DNA from: Sphaerolaimus hirsutus
Lineage: Eukaryota; Nematoda; Chromadorea; Monhysterida; Sphaerolaimidae
Assembly (NCBI GenBank): GCA_964036195.1
Contig: OZ038450.1
Location: 31,312,794 to 31,376,793 of the forward strand
DNA length: 64,000 bases
Direction of reading: 5' to 3'
Positions within the stretch are counted from its first letter, which is position 1. Every line of letters starts with the position of its first letter. The notes beneath the pieces are model-generated. The model saw nothing but the letters and a program-made list of their open reading frames with translations, searched no databases and was not told the origin of the DNA. This document shows, in pieces, positions 1-12,011 of the stretch. The position numbers and the translations under genes are program-made.

Positions 1-126
1 GATTTTAAATGTTTAATCACGTGGAATTGTGTATAAAAAACATGTTTGTCGAGAGTGCGCTAAGTGAACTCGATGAATCTGTATAAAAAAACTCATATAA
101 TCCAAACATTTAAGTATTTTTTTCAG

Positions 127-3100
127 AAAAGCACACTCGATGGTTACAAAATTGTGCACACTGCACATTGGCATTCCAAGAAAATTGTATGTATCAAATG
201 GCTGACTGAGGACAAAAATTGCCAAAATCCTACACCGATTTTGTGTTCTGCTGATGCCGATGCGAGTGTTTGTGTTTGGCATGTGAAAAATAACACTTTA
301 AAATTGCACTGTGCGTGGCAAAAAGCACATGAAGAGCCCATTTTGTGAGTGTTACAATGAAAAAATTTCATATTGTGCCTACACACACTAGTTTTCACCG
401 TGACTTCGTGTGAAAACTCAATTTTTTTCAAATGCAAATAAATGAACATGGTTGAATGATTTTATTTCAATTGGAATTTAAATTAATAAAAATTAAAATT
501 AAAAAAATTTGATAACTAAAACACATATAGCATACCAAAAGAGTAGGCTGGATGTCGCCATGTGGCCATTTCAGTTTTCACATTCGTCACGGTGAAAACT
601 AGTGTGTGTAGGGCCAATCGGGGGTGCCAGTGACCATTGACAACGGCATTTTACAAATAAAAAATTCAAACATTTTGAAGTTTTGTGTTCTGTCTTTCAC
701 AGCGTATTTTATGCTTTACTTTTCACTTGATGACTTCTCGCTTCAGACCCAAATATGAAATATTGTCTCATTTGACAGTGTGCATGAAAATCACCTGGGA
801 CCAGTCTAGGGTTCAAACGGGATTGACTTTTCGGGATCGGGATTGGTTTTTTGAGATTTCGGGATCGGGATTGGCCGGGATTGGGGTCACGGGATCGGGA
901 TCGGGATTGCCATTTTTTCGGGATCGGGATTGGGGTCTTGGGATAGAGATTTTGGCCAATGTTTTGGCATCCACAGTTGTTCATAAAGGTCTAAAAACAC
1001 TGTTGGATGCCAGAAATGTGGCATAAAATGAACGCTGGGGGTTTGCGTTCACATTTTTGCATGCAAAAACGTCGTTTTTTCACTTTTGATAATTTCCACT
1101 AATTTTTCCGGGATCGGGATCCCGGACTTGGAGTTTTTCGGGATCGGGATCGGGATTTGAAAAGTTTCGGGATCGGGATCGGGACTGCTAAATCCCGGAA
1201 TTTCACGGGATCCGGGATCGGGATCCCGTTTGAACCCTAGACCAATCTCGCACTCTGCAAAACGACTGACAATATTATCTGCTCTGTGAAATTCAAAAGT
1301 AAATTTTTACCTGAAACTTTCATTTCACATAACATTTGAGAAATTTGTCTTACATTTGACCGGGTCCCTAATTCATTTTATCCCACTTTGCCACCTTTAC
1401 CCAAAAAAATCTATACAGATATTCTTGCGGCATTCAATTTGATGGGTACTGCATTTTGGCGACAAGTGCTTCCGATGGAAAAATAAAATTGTGGTCCTGC
1501 CCCGGCACTTTATCAACTGGTGCATTTTCCAATTTTATATATTTTTATTTCCCATCCATTTTACTAAATCTATGAATTTTTTTATGTCTATTTTATTAAA
1601 TATAACCATTCACAGATCATGTTGCCACCAGCGAAAATGAAGTAACGTTAGAATTCACGTCCAACAATGGCACCATGGCTCCTATGGTTTTGGCAATGTG
1701 TGTGGCGCATTTGAATGATAATTTTTTGATTTGTACTGGGGGACATGACTCTGTTGTCTCGGTGTGGATGGCTCCAATGAAACAACTGGATAAAGTTTGT
1801 TTTTATTGATTTTTTTTCTTCTAAATTGTCCTCCGGTACATCATTCGGTACTCCTTTACCGGTAAAAATCAGTACGGTATAGTAATGAGTCGGTCAGCTA
1901 CCGGTAAACTACCTTTAAACTTTACGGTACGGAAAGTTTTGCACTGTGACTCTTCCATCATTTACTGGTGGTTTACCCATATGTAGGGTTGGAAAAAAAC
2001 GTTTTTTTTTAACTCGATGTTTTTTTATTAAAAAAAACGTTTTTTTTAAAAGCTCCCAGGTATGACCTTGTGTCAACATATATACTAGGTATAATATCAG
2101 ACAGTGGCAATATTCTGTGATGTTATATATGACCATATAATGGCTGTTGAGCCATGGGATAGCATTATAAGTGGTGATTTGTGTCAAAAATATCCATTTT
2201 TTTGTCGATACGTTCGTAATCCGCCTTATAGTCGAATGTTTGTGACTTCAGGTAAAGTTTGGCACGGAATAGTGATGAAACAAGGTTATAAAAGGAGGTT
2301 GTTACTTTGGGAGTGAAGTTCCACACTGTGGAGGTACATGGAAGCACATTACCTCAATATTATATACTACACCAACATATTACGGCTTATTAACCCATGG
2401 TAGCATATATAAATGGATACTTTGATACTAAAAATGCCACAAAACCAATGAAAACAACCACCAATGTCAATTTGTGTGTGAAATTGCGCGCTTGCGCGCA
2501 AAAATTTTGCAAAATACCTAGTGCTTAGTACTAAAAATTTCGGTCGATGTTTAAAAAAAAAACATTTCGGACGTCATGTTTTTTTAAAAAAAACAACGTT
2601 TTTTAAAATAAAAAACGTTTAAAAAAACACATCGGCCAAACCCTACCCATACGTCGACTTTTTCCACCCACTGTACCGTATTTAATCATATTTTTCCTAT
2701 ACTTTTTTTCAGTGCAAGCACGTGTTATCTTTGGCTGGACATAAAGATTGGATACGCGCAGTAACTGTCAAACCTGTAATCGACAGTGATAAATGTAAAC
2801 ATTTCATTTTATTTTTCACCTTCAAATTGTATAATTTGAACTTGGCAGTTTTCTATTTTAGGCCTCTACTTGGCCAGCAGCTCACAAGATACTCATATTA
2901 GAATTTGGCGAATTGCCAAGGGTGTGGATGAAGTTAGCAGACATGGCGATATTGCAACTAAAATGAGAAGTTTTGCATTGACATCTGAATCAGGTTTGCT
3001 AACACTTGATTAAGTGACATGTTATGTTAACACTTTACACTTCCTACACACGCAGGACAAACTGTAACATACAATGTGTCCCTAGATGCCATTTTGAGTG

Positions 3101-6100
3101 GTAAGTGTCATTTTTACATCCAATACAAACTAGAGTTGGGGACTTTACAGAACTCTGATAAATCATACGGTTGATGTGGACAGAAATGGTGCAGGTAACT
3201 GGTTAAGTAAAATTTGGTGGTATGGCGAAATTTCCCACCCGAAAAAACTCCAGTAATTTTTTGCGTTATAATTTGTTGAAATGAATAAGACGAATAAAGT
3301 GTAAAAGACATTCTAACCGCGTTGCATCAACCGCACACTGGAAAGTTTTCATGGATCGAAATGCCATGTACTTAAATTTTACTGAAAAATATCAGAATAC
3401 ATTTAACTTGACTAAATATTAAACAAATAGAATCTCCCATGTAATTCAAATTTGGACATAAGTATTCGTATCTAACTGGTCCAAAATTATGTAGCCACAT
3501 AACCAAGTCACTCAAGTTAATAACTTTCTTCAACCTTCAATGTCACTCAACAATCAAAATCCCCCCAGCCCATGAACAATGGGTTTACTCGCTTTCCTGG
3601 CACCCCCTCGGCAAATTGGAATTGGCATCTTGCGGCATGGACAAATCAGTCATAATTTGGCAGCCTGCCAGAAGTACTCAGGGTACTCAAACTGATACTC
3701 AATACTCAGAGGAGATGTGGGTTGAATGTGCCAGACTTGGGCTGGCTGGTGGACAGCAACATGCTGGGTATTATGGGGTTGTTTATACGGAATTGGGCAT
3801 GGGTGTGATGGGTTGGTGGGGGGGGGGGATTTATTGCATGAAGGGTATGATCATGAGTTCCTTTAATAAGCATGGCTCCTTGAAATGGTGCCAAAAATTT
3901 AAAGGCACCTTAAGCTAGGGACGTAGCCAGGATTTTTGAGCGGGGGGGCGGATTGTATACGGAGCCCAGCGAACGGGGGGGGGGGGCGGCGCCCACCCCC
4001 CTAAAATTTTACCCTTGTAGTAAGGAAATGGCGCCATTCGTAGGCGCCACGCCATGGCGCCACGCCATGGCGCCACTGGCGTTGGAATTGCTGCCAAAAC
4101 AGCAGTATACGTCTGTATTTTACAGGCATATACTACGACATGGACAGAAATTCAGTCCATTTTCATTGGTTTTGAGGCCGCGGAGACTAGTCAGCCGAAA
4201 ATATACGTTGTGAAGGGAAAATGCGCGCTTGCGCGCAAAAATTTTTCAAACTGTAAACAAAATCGTCTTCTGAAAGTGCCATTTCTGGCACATTTTTTCG
4301 TCCGGCCCGGGAAGGGGGGGGGGGGGCGCCGGCCCCCCCCGCCCCCCCCTGGCTCCTTGCCTCAAGCCTTGTACCCAAATTTAAAAGGTACAAGCGAAAA
4401 ATTGGCGAAAAATTGCAAAATAAATGTGCGTAAGTATAATACTAAAAATTGTGCCGTATATTTTTTAAACGCTTTCGATGCCCATGTTTTTTACACATTC
4501 TTTATAAATGAAATCGTTGAAAACGTCGGCCATCCCTCATTCAATGAGACAAACTGTTGTATATTTAGTGGTTATATTTATGTCCATATAGTCAACCCCT
4601 CATTTCGCAGCATGCGCCTACAATGGCGGTTTACACTTTTGGCAGCGTGCCAATGAAGAAGCCACTGCATTCAAAGCGAAATCACCTGGAATCGGTGGGC
4701 ACTCAGGGAAGGTAACTGACTTAGATTGGGAACCTCAAAATGGCAATTATTTGCTCACTTGTGGCGTCGACATGACAACCAGATTGTGGGCACCGTGCCA
4801 AATAAATGACAATTTTGTTTCCGTGCGTGAATTGGCCCGACCCCAAGTGCACGGATATGAAATGCAATGTTTGAAGTGTGTGCAGAGGTCGGTTTTTTAG
4901 AGGGGAAATGTGGGTGACATTTTTCACTGATGCTGATTGAAAAAAGCATATTTAAATGATGTCATTAATCACTCAAAGACGGTACAGTAGAAAGCTAGTT
5001 CCCCCAAAATATAATATTACTTTAATTTGGTTTGGTGCCCTTCTATATGTGTTCTTTTGGCGCTGCGTCACTTTAAATGGCTTGAACCATTTTTTCGTTT
5101 TCCTGCTCAAACACTTACAATTTAACTCTTTTTAAATTTATGGTTTTTTCAAATGACTTTTAAAACGCACCCCGTTTGAAAAAAATGTTTTTTCAGTGGC
5201 CGTTTCGTTTCTGCGAGTGAGGAAAAATTGCTACGTGCATTTGCGGCGCCTTCGATTTTTGTAGAGAATTGGAAAACTCTTGTGCCAGCGGAATCTCAAT
5301 CGATTGTGAGTGTATTCGCCATTTTTGTAAGAAAATATTTCTTGGGTATGATAAATTTTCTTTTCAAGTTTACTATCGATTGACAATATGCGGCCGATTT
5401 AATCTCGCAATAAAACAACATCATTCAACTATTTTCTATTTTTTCAGAATTTATCCGAATTTTCTGGTACGGCCAGTGCTTCCGGTGCCGGTGTACCGTC
5501 TCTGGGCTTGTCAAATAAAGCGGTTTATGCAAAAACTGATGACAAAAATGAATTTGATGTGGACAATGACATTTTGAATAGTGATAATGAGGATTCGGGT
5601 CAATTTGGAGATGAAAATTTGCATTTTAATCCTGTGAAATTGGAAGGTTTGTGGGGATTTTTTATTTTGTGTAAAATTTTGAAGTGGTCAGCACTAGTGA
5701 TGTTAAAGGCACCGGGAAAAATGGCACCGCACCGCACCGGCACCGGTGCTATTCTGAAAAAAATTGCACCGGCACCAGCAGAGCACCCCTGAAGATTGCA
5801 ATGGCACCGCACCAGCACCGGGGCACCGGTGCCCTGGTGCCTTTACATCACTAGTCAGCACACTAGTTTTCAGCCGAAATTTCGAAAACTCACAAATCAA
5901 CTGAATGCATTTGAGTTTTCTACAATGAGTTGTCCGTCAACTAGTTAATCTGTATTTGTTTCCGTTTTCCGGTGAGTGCAGAAATTTTTCTGTTTTCCGT
6001 GAATAAATTTTTTGACACCCTACATCCAATGAAACTCAAACGCGTTCAAAGCTGATTTATGAGTTTCCGAAATTTCTGAATAATTGTGTGGGCACATTTT

Positions 6101-9100
6101 TTTTTGAAAAATCACCTTGCTTTTTTGCACATTTTTATAGAAAAAAGGTGCTGGCGTTTTACATCAAATTTGGTATTTATAGCGCCATGTATCTTTGGCT
6201 CTACCCGCACAAGATTTCCAACAATATTTTTTTAAACTCCGAAAAATTATACATCTGCTTTGAATTTGATACAGTTGATGGAGATTTAAAATGACTAACC
6301 TCAAATGCGTTCAAAGCTGGTGTGTGTTTTCCGAAACAATAATCATCACGGTAGAAAACTATCGATGCAGGCATTGAGTTTTCTGATACATTTTTATGCT
6401 AAAATGCACTTTTTCAGCCCCGCCCACCGAGGACCATCTAATGCAGAACACTTTGTGGCCAGAGGAACACAAACTGTGCGTTTTAGGTATCCAGTTTCTA
6501 TACCAGCACATGTAGATTCTCGGGAAAATTGACCATACTAGTGCCACGTCAAATTTGTTAAGTGCCCTGCAAAGTGTGTACAGAGTGCGGCACTGGCCCC
6601 AGTTGACTTGACGATTTTGACGATTTTTTGCCAAACTTTTTGACTCTTGATAGATAGGAAGCTTAGTGCAGGGGTCTCCAAGATTTTGGCCTTCGCGGGG
6701 GCTGGATAGATAGCAAATCGCTCCTCCGGAGGGATAGATAGCTGAAAATTTTTCTGCGGGGGGCTTGGGGGGGGGCACACGGCGGCAAAATATATAGGCT
6801 TTTCAGTGCATAGAAGGCAGAAAGGAAAAAACTCGCTAAAAACAGGTTAAAAGTAGCTAAAATAGGCTAAAAATGGCTAAAAATAGGTATATAAACAAAA
6901 CGTACAGGTATATAAACATACGTGAAAGCCGATTTTGAAGGTGAAAAAATATAAAAGGTACGAAAATAAGCAATTTTGGGGCCAAATTTCTCAAAATTCG
7001 CGCCAGATAGGCCCCACACACGCTAGTTGACATCGACACCAAATGTCAACTGGTTCCGTTCCCAATTCAAAGATTGCGTTTGAACGTCGAACGTCGGATC
7101 GTCAGCAAGCTTTGAATCGGGATCGGCACCAGTTGACATTTGGTGTCGATGTCAACTAGCGTGTGGGGGCCCATAGTTAGATAGCTGGCCGATTTAGGGG
7201 ATAGATAGACAAAAAATTTGCCTTCGGGATAGATAGATAGCTGAGCGGCCTCCGGGATAGATAGATAGCTGGGGGATGTGGGGGGGCAGCACCCCCCCCC
7301 CCCTAGGAGACCCCTGGTATAGTGGCTTCCGGGATAGATAAACGGGCGGTGGGGGTAGCTCCCCCCCCCCCACCCCAGCACCCCATTGTTGACCGCTGGC
7401 TGGGGGGTAACACTTCTAATTTTAAGCTGTATCTATTAAATTTTCAGCTACGGCCACGGCTTGGAAGTGTACACCGCCACATCGAACGAATCTGGCAGTT
7501 TGCTTGCATCTTCCAGTAAGGTGAGCTGCGCAAGGGTATTTTTTTAATTTGTTAACATCATGGCGTGAAAAGTCACAGTGACAGTGTGGTGAGGTTCAGA
7601 TTAGCCGTAAACTATTTGTATTTTCAGAGATTTTCGACTCTCTGAAGACCGCGAATCCCCAAAAATAGTCGTTTGAGTGGAAACACCAAAACAAACATAC
7701 TGTTTATGCTCGAATAACACCCCCTTGAAGAACTCCTCCCCCTTGAATAACACCCCTTCAAATAACTCACCCTCTAAAACTCCAACGAAAAATACCCCAC
7801 CCCTCCCCCCCCCAATGGTGCTACGCACACTGAAGCCAAAATATTTGGCATACACACTTTTTCATCTGCCGAATCCGAATTGAAAAATTGCCATTCGGAC
7901 GTTTTAAGATCACCATTTACGGGGCCGCCATATTGAATTTTGAAAACGTGCGCACAATATTCGGATTAATTTGGACGAATTTGAGCGTTAATTTTTAGAC
8001 GCTGAAGTATGTCGAAAGCAACATACTTCGGCATTTTCTATGATAAGTACGATAGCTGAATGTGTGTATTTAACCTACCTATATTCATTTATAGAAGTGG
8101 TAAACAACATTCGTCACCTGCCTCACCGCTAAATCATGAAATTGCACTCGCAATTTTGACAATTGTACATTTTTTGCAGTTCAGCATTCAACATTTCATC
8201 TGATTTTGCCGCATGGTTTCCGCATGAAAAAGTGTACGCATCTTTTGAATGCTGAAATACATGCTGAATTGACAAACCGCCTGATTTTCAAGAGTACGGA
8301 CGATTTTAGTTCAGCAAGTTTTTTTCTTTTCAGCATTTTATTCGGCATATGTCAAAAACGTGCGTATGCCGAATATTTCGGCTTCAGTGTGCGTAGCGCC
8401 AATAACTCCCGACACTTCAATTCACAAACGGATTCCCACCAAACACAGGCGAGTCAACCCAGCCACGCAGCAATTCACTTGTGGCATTTTGACCGCAAAC
8501 GAGATACTTGGCATGTTGCCAACAAAATAGAAGCACACAAATTGACCGTTACTTCACTGAGATTTGCATCTGCAAATGAAGGTGAAAATGAATTTTTGTT
8601 GAGTGCATCCAGGGATAGAACGTGGGCGATACATCTGGTGCAGAAAGATGGCACGGGTGGGTACATAAGTTTTGAAACAATTATGTTACGTGGGTGGGAT
8701 TCCCGCTGGAATATGTGATTTTTGAGTGGATATTTTTGAATGTTTTTTCTCAGAATTTTGGTGTTTTTATTTCAGGAAACATTTGACATGATTCAAAATA
8801 AAAGAATTCTTAATACTTATACCTTATTCTTAATTCTAGTACGATGGAAAAATCACACATACGCAATGTAAACACCATTTGTAAACCTCGATTTTTTCAT
8901 CCTCCAAAAAGTTCAATGATTTTCCAGGATACTCAAAGTTAGCTGGGGGCAGTGGACATTCCCGAATTATCTGGGACTGCGCTTGGATGCCCGATGCCAG
9001 TCATTTTGTTACTGTGGCCAGAGATAAAAAGGTTGTTACCTAGAAGGAAAGTTTTTTAATTTTACTTTATTAGATGTAGGGTTCAAATCCAGATCCCGTT

Positions 9101-12011
9101 AAATTTACCTAACACTGCCTCAATGAAATGTCAATGGAAACCTTCAACGTGCCTTTTATGTCACTTCTGTGGCATGCAAGTGTGTTTGGGATATTTTTGT
9201 TAAAAAATATAGAGAAAGCCCCTCATTACCATAACTTTGTCGATCGCTCGATCGACAAAGTCGATCCCGGTTGAACCCGTTTGGAAGTCACTAATTTTTG
9301 CGACAAATTTTTAGGTTATTATATGGAAATTCTGCCACGATGACGCAAAAACTGATCAAAGCATAACAGCAAAAGCATCAGAAGTCACCTGCAAATCAGC
9401 AGTAACTGCAGTGGATGTTACCCAGTCGATTTCAGATGAGAACTGCAAGTTGGTTTTTATTTGTTGGGCGGGTGGGGTAAAAACTATGTTGTGGTTTTAA
9501 GAAAATTGTTTGTTTGTTTTTGTCAAAAAATTGTTGGTTTAAACTGCTGTATTTGTGATGTCAAAACTTAGCTTAGTCGAATCTAACAAAACTTTCAACT
9601 GACTCCTTCTATACATAAAAACGTATAAATCTTGCAGATGGTTGTTATCAGTGGGTTTGGAGGATGGTTCCATAGAAATTCACCTTGTAAACTCTGATGG
9701 TGATTTTGGTGCACACCGAACCTTGGAAAAAGAGTAAGTACCTTTAAGTAAGTATTTACTTAACTCGAGTGAATTATTCATAAACATAAAAGATTCACGC
9801 GTGCCACATCAAACACCAGGGATCTCCTAGTGGGGGGGGCTGCCCCCCCCCAAACCGCCCAGCTATCTATCTATCCCGGAGGCTGCTCAGCTGGCTATCT
9901 ATCCCGAGGCAAAAAATTTTGGCTGCTACCCCCTGAGCCCCCCCCCCCAAATCGCCCAGCTACCGTATTGGCTTGTTTTGAACCCCCGGGCACTGTATTT
10001 TTTCACAACGTCCTTACAGTGGCACTCAATTCGAGCATGGTACTGTATTATTTGGTAAGGCATTTCAATTCCATTATAGACATCAATATACATATTTTGG
10101 TACGTATATCGATTCCAGCTGCGCAATTATGATGTAATTGCAACAGCTGCGTCAATTAGATGCAACAACGACTGGATTTTTTAACAACAGAAGCGACAGA
10201 ACAGAAACCACTCGCATGCAGTAACGTTTTTGAACGTACTGCGTTTCCCGCGTCATGTTTGCTTCTATTACTTAGGTGTGGGGGGCACTCAATTCAAGCA
10301 TGGCACTGTATTGTTTCATAAGGCGGTTACCCTGGCACTGTATTCGAGCTAGGGTTCAAACGGGACCAGTTTTTCGGACCGGGACCGGGACCGGGACCAG
10401 AAATTTTCTAATGTCGGGACCGGGACCGGGACCGGGACTGGGGAGTCGGGACCGGGACCGGGACTGGGGGGTCGGGACCGGGACCGGGACCGGGACTGGC
10501 TTTTTTCAATTGTCGGGACCGGGACCGGGACCGGGACTGGGGGGTCGGGACCGGGACTGGGATTTGCCGAACCAGGTACCGGCACCGCGGTATTGTTTGG
10601 ACCTTATTGGTATGTAATATTCAGCCAATGTTGTTCCACACTTCTCCACTGTGTGAAGGACCACTCTCAATGTATTAGCCTTTTGTTATAACATTATTCA
10701 AGCAGTATTCCATTGCCATCTTCACTTGAAGTTGTCAATATATGATGAAACGCAATGTACGCAGGATTTTTTTGGGAGGGGGGGTGTAGGTGCCAACGCC
10801 ATGGCAGTATTTGCGCTGGCGTTGGCGCCAACGTCTACAATATAGGTTTTGTTATATACCAATATTTCGTACTAGAATCATGTAGGGGACCTTTCTAACG
10901 CTGTCACATTATTGAACAATACATAGTAATCATTGGCCAGGTATTTGCGCGCTTGCGCGCAAAAATTTTTTAGATGTTCCTACAAAATCGCTTTAGAAAA
11001 GTGCCATTTCTGGCAAATTTTTTTTGAAAAGGACGTTTTTTCCTATCCCTTGTCGGGACCGCTATAAAATTCCGGGACCGGGACCGGGACCGGGACTGGG
11101 TGGTCGGGACCGGGACCGGGACTGGCTTTTTTAATTGTCGGGACCGGGACCGGGACTGGGGTGTCGGGACCGGAACCGGGACCGCCCTAGTCCCGACTTT
11201 TTGCCGAACCATGTACCGGGACCGCGGGCCCGTTTGAACCCTAATTCGAGCATGGCACTCAATTCAAGCATGGCACTCAAAACAAGCCAATACGGTATCT
11301 ACCTATCTGTAGCGATTTTCGATAAATTTTGCCCCAATTTTCGCTCAAAATCGTTAATTTTCATACCATTTTGTAGTTTGGGGCTTTCGCCTATATACCT
11401 ATTTTTAGCCTATTTTGGCTATTTTTCACCTGTTTTTAGCGATTTTTTACCTCTTTCTGCCTTCTATGCACTGAAAAAGCTAATATATTTTGCCCCCGCG
11501 AGCCCCCACCCCCCCAGAAAACTTTTCAGCTATCTATCCCATCGGAGGAGCGATTTGCTATCTATCCAGCCCCCGCGAGGGCCAAAATCTTGGAGACCTC
11601 TGTCAAACACGCAATAGAAAGCTGGCACTGATCCAAAGAGACGTAATGTAGTTTTATTTTCCTCGAAAAATGCATCATTTGGAAAGAAAAGTCGAATTTT
11701 AGATGCAAGCATTCATAAATATCTAACCGGTCCAAAACTATAGCAAAAAGTCACTCCCAGTTTCAGGACATTTATTTAAAAAGAGATGACCATCCAACCA
11801 AATCACCTCAAAATTCCCAAATTTCAGCTCCGCCCACTGCAGTACTGTGAATCGTTTGAGATTCCGACCAAATCCTGGCGCCTGGCCCCTGACGCCAGGC
11901 GCCACAAGCGGAAAATGTGCATGTGCAAATCCAGAGGTGTGCAGATGTGTTTATTTGGCTTCTGCGGCTAGTGATAGCTTTGTGAAGATTTTCGCTGTTT
12001 GTGTGAGATGA
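127..12011 (+). CDS. ELP2: Elongator complex protein 2 (WD40 protein), 5' partial
   Basis: ELP2 is a WD40 scaffold subunit of Elongator, the complex that modifies wobble uridines of tRNAs; it normally forms two seven-bladed propellers of about 800 residues. Seventeen exons join in frame: 127-344, 1419-1519, 1616-1794, 2713-2794, 2862-2993, 3056-3100, 3569-3811, 4611-4887, 5197-5305, 5448-5646, 6418-6475, 7448-7520, 8449-8656, 8928-9031, 9315-9448, 9638-9733 and 11828-12011. They total 2442 nt (813 residues plus TGA). Diagnostic stretches are [59 protein letters not shown] and the last blade [13 protein letters not shown]. All junctions are GT-AG with agreeing phase. The N-terminal ~45 residues lie upstream of base 1. 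Intron growth comes from MITEs; no exon is broken. Family assignment is secure; the exact donor at 3811 was chosen from several possibilities near a poly-G run. Confidence 0.93.
378..614. repeat. MITE with ~28-bp terminal inverted repeats
   Basis: Lies in the first visible ELP2 intron. The ends CCTACACACACTAGTTTT (from 380) and AAAACTAGTGTGTGTAGG (to 613) are inverted repeats that extend inward through CACCGTGAC / GTCACGGTG. The interior is AT-rich and non-coding. Related ends are seen at 52431-52617. Confidence 0.75.
807..1239. mobile_element. TAGGGTTC-ended element filled with GGGATC repeats
   Basis: Non-autonomous TIR element in an ELP2 intron. Ends are TAGGGTTCAAACGGGAT and ATCCCGTTTGAACCCTA. 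The flanking octamers GACCAGTC (799-806) and GACCAATC (1240-1247) are a one-mismatch 8-bp target duplication, as made by hAT-type transposases. The interior is degenerate GGGATCGGGATT sequence; frames inside it are not genes. Confidence 0.8.
1984..2645. mobile_element. TAGGGTTGG-ended element filled with AAAACG runs
   Basis: Full-length copy in an ELP2 intron. It begins TAGGGTTGG, ends CCAAACCCTA and has A-run/ACG/T-run sequence near both ends. The flanks CCCATATG (1976-1983) and CCCATACG (2646-2653) form an 8-bp duplication with one mismatch. It is in the opposite orientation to the homologous copy at 29020-29724. Confidence 0.78.
3915..4362. mobile_element. hAT-like MITE, CAGGGACGTATCC family (decayed)
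   Basis: Lies in an ELP2 intron. The left end is CTAGGGACGTAGCCAGGATT and the right end is a degraded CCTGGCTCCTTGCCT. Inside are the family hallmarks: long G and C runs beside the ends and a GCGCCATGGCGCCA palindromic stretch near 4040-4080. Flanks CCTTAAG and CTCAAG suggest a decayed duplication. Better preserved copies are at 14565, 16674, 42740, 53470 and 54284. Confidence 0.6.
5692..5855. repeat. Short MITE rich in GGCACC
   Basis: Inverted repeat in an ELP2 intron with ends ACTAGTGATGTTAAAGGCACC and GGTGCCTTTACATCACTAGT. The interior is made of GGCACCGC / GCACCGG steps. No coding sequence. Confidence 0.65.
6669..7316. mobile_element. hAT-like element, CAGGGGTCTCC family, with nested MITE
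   Basis: In an ELP2 intron. Left end CAGGGGTCTCCAAG, right end CTAGGAGACCCCTG. Flanking octamers GCTTAGTG and GTATAGTG match at 6 of 8 positions. The body carries repeated GGATAGATAGC tracts typical of this family in the window. A second palindromic MITE (7010-7171, core CTAGTTGACAT...ATGTCAACTAG) is nested in the middle, so it inserted later. Confidence 0.7.
7010..7171. repeat. CTAGTTGACA palindromic MITE
   Basis: Ends CACACGCTAGTTGACATCGA and TCGATGTCAACTAGCGTGTG are inverted repeats. The stem extends through ACACCAAATGTCAACTGGT and its complement. Members of this family also lie near 13729, 23001, 26521, 44309, 46056 and 51121. Confidence 0.78.
7817..8400. mobile_element. TIR element, GGTGCTACGCACACTG ends
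   Basis: In the ELP2 intron before the exon at 8449. The terminal inverted repeats GGTGCTACGCACACTGAAGC and GCTTCAGTGTGCGTAGCGCC continue inward through ATATTTGGCATAC / GTATGCCGAATAT. The flanks share AAT. Apparent frames at 8206-8448 are element sequence run together with the real exon. Confidence 0.65.
9817..11602. mobile_element. hAT-like element, CAGGGRTCTCC family, in last ELP2 intron
   Basis: Left end CAGGGATCTCCTAG, right end CTTGGAGACCTCTG, flanked by a perfect 8-bp duplication TCAAACAC (9809-9816 and 11603-11610). It contains a nested TAGGGTTC element (10350-11243) and GATAGATAGC tracts. It is 1.8 kb long, with no transposase frame. Confidence 0.85.
10350..11243. mobile_element. TAGGGTTC-ended element filled with GGGACC repeats
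   Basis: Nested in the preceding hAT-like element. Ends are TAGGGTTCAAACGGGACC and GGCCCGTTTGAACCCTA; the flanking octamers ATTCGAGC (10342-10349 and 11244-11251) are identical. The interior is GGGACCGGGACC repeat on both sides of a central unique part. The repeat yields long Gly/Thr/Arg or Pro/Val frames that are artefacts. Confidence 0.85.

Noticed and set aside
7601..8448. Frames of 68-170 codons before the ELP2 exon at 8449
   Set aside because: They belong to the GGTGCTACGC-ended element and CCCC/GAATAAC steps; only 8449-8656 matches ELP2.
10276..10617. Long frames of repeated Gly-Thr-Arg-Asp or Pro-Val-Pro (also at 685-1026, 20024-20423, 32221-32785, 61731-62280)
   Set aside because: They are translations of GGGATC or GGGACC repeats inside TIR elements and are open on both strands for compositional reasons only.
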